Positions 13,922-14,197 of a DNA stretch of 14,197 bases are shown here, in pieces. Source of the DNA: SZUA-287 sp036397975 (GTDB lineage: Bacteria; Bacteroidota; Ignavibacteria; UBA10030; UBA6906); contig DASWHW010000094.1 of NCBI GenBank assembly GCA_036397975.1, positions 1 through 14,197 on the forward strand. Direction: 5' to 3'. The position numbers were made by a program, and so were the translations under genes. Every line of letters begins with the position of its first letter. The stretch's first letter is position 1. The notes under the pieces are model-generated. The model was not told the DNA's origin. It did no database searches and saw only the letters and a program-made list of their open reading frames with translations.

Positions 13922-14197
13922 TTAATGTGCAAAACTTTCCCAAACTGTAAGAACCAAAAAACCGAGGAACGCAAAGATGCCAATGAAGATCGAAAGCCGC
14001 TCGGACATCCCGAACTTCCGCTTCAGCCATGATTCGATGAATGGCCAGAACATTGCAATCCCCATGATCGCCCCCGTCAGAACGACGCTCACCTTCAGCG
14101 ACGTGAGCTTGAGCAGACGGAAGCTGAAGTAGAAATACCATTCGGGTTTGATGTGTTCGGGTGTAACGTTGGGATTTGCCGGTGCCCCGAGTTGGGC
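13922..14197 (-). CDS. Cytochrome b, C-terminal (subunit IV-like) domain, 5' end outside window
   Basis: Only the last 91 codons are present. The fragment starts inside the Qo-site region: NPNVTPEHIKPEWYFYFSFR carries the PEWY motif (visible residues 18-21) that is diagnostic for quinol oxidation in cytochrome bc1/b6f complexes. Two membrane helices follow (visible residues about 38-55 and 69-86), and the protein ends WESFAH. This is the subunit IV-like part. Whether it is a separate petD-like gene or the end of a long cytochrome b lies beyond the window edge, as would any Rieske gene. It is 13 nt upstream of the octaheme cytochrome, suggesting a quinol-oxidising complex feeding that protein. 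Confidence 0.88.
   Translation of the reverse strand, partial: AQLGAPANPNVTPEHIKPEWYFYFSFRLLKLTSLKVSVVLTGAIMGIAMFWPFIESWLKRKFGMSERLSIFIGIFAFLGFLVLTVWESFAH

Noticed and set aside
13909..13983. Octaheme cytochrome start at 13983
   Set aside because: It would overlap the cytochrome b gene in another frame; the ATG at 13908 has a strong GAGGAG site and a proper membrane segment.
1..14197. CRISPR array, insertion sequence, prophage or integration site at the tRNA genes
   Set aside because: No repeated spacers, transposase or integrase motifs, and no duplicated tRNA 3' end was seen beside tRNA-Ser, tRNA-Lys or tRNA-Leu.

Overview
The window (14.2 kb) looks like ordinary chromosome of a moderate-GC bacterium, probably uncultured. 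The best guess for the source is the Bacteroidota/Chlorobiota/Ignavibacteriota side of the tree. This is inferred from the mix of genes: a bacterial family B DNA polymerase, a stomatin/NfeD pair, small secreted proteins with fibronectin-like folds, and a multiheme respiratory cluster. Clear Shine-Dalgarno sites on several genes and sigma70-type promoters (TTGNNN-17-TANNNT) argue against a typical member of class Bacteroidia. No mobile element, prophage, CRISPR array or origin is visible.

Positions 1-2622, minus strand: one surface-polysaccharide unit, transcribed from a near-consensus promoter at 2594-2622. It encodes a class I SAM methyltransferase, a Wzx-like lipid-linked oligosaccharide flippase and a GT4-type glycosyltransferase that runs off the left edge. 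Back to back with that promoter is the promoter of tRNA-Ser(GGA), which reads right.

Positions 2670-8146, plus strand: tRNA-Ser, then nfeD (membrane serine protease), its stomatin/SPFH partner and a 779-residue family B DNA polymerase, all tightly spaced. They are followed by a DinB/YfiT-fold protein and a CspA-type cold shock protein with its own promoter and a good intrinsic terminator.

Positions 8160-10603, minus strand, read from right to left: a tRNA promoter, tRNA-Lys(TTT), tRNA-Leu(GAG), a terminator, a carboxymuconolactone decarboxylase-family protein, a small secreted beta-sandwich protein with its own promoter, a second terminator, then Maf pyrophosphatase and a stand-alone B12-binding protein overlapping by 4 nt.

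Positions 10729-14197, minus strand: the most interesting part. The C-terminal half of a cytochrome b (PEWY motif) is followed 13 nt later by an octaheme, hydroxylamine-oxidoreductase-like cytochrome c. That gene is followed 10 nt later by an unrecognised 207-residue protein, and then by an unrecognised exported 275-residue protein. The layout suggests a quinol-oxidising bc-type complex wired to an HAO-family octaheme module, with nitrogen-oxide or hydroxylamine chemistry as the leading, unproven hypothesis.
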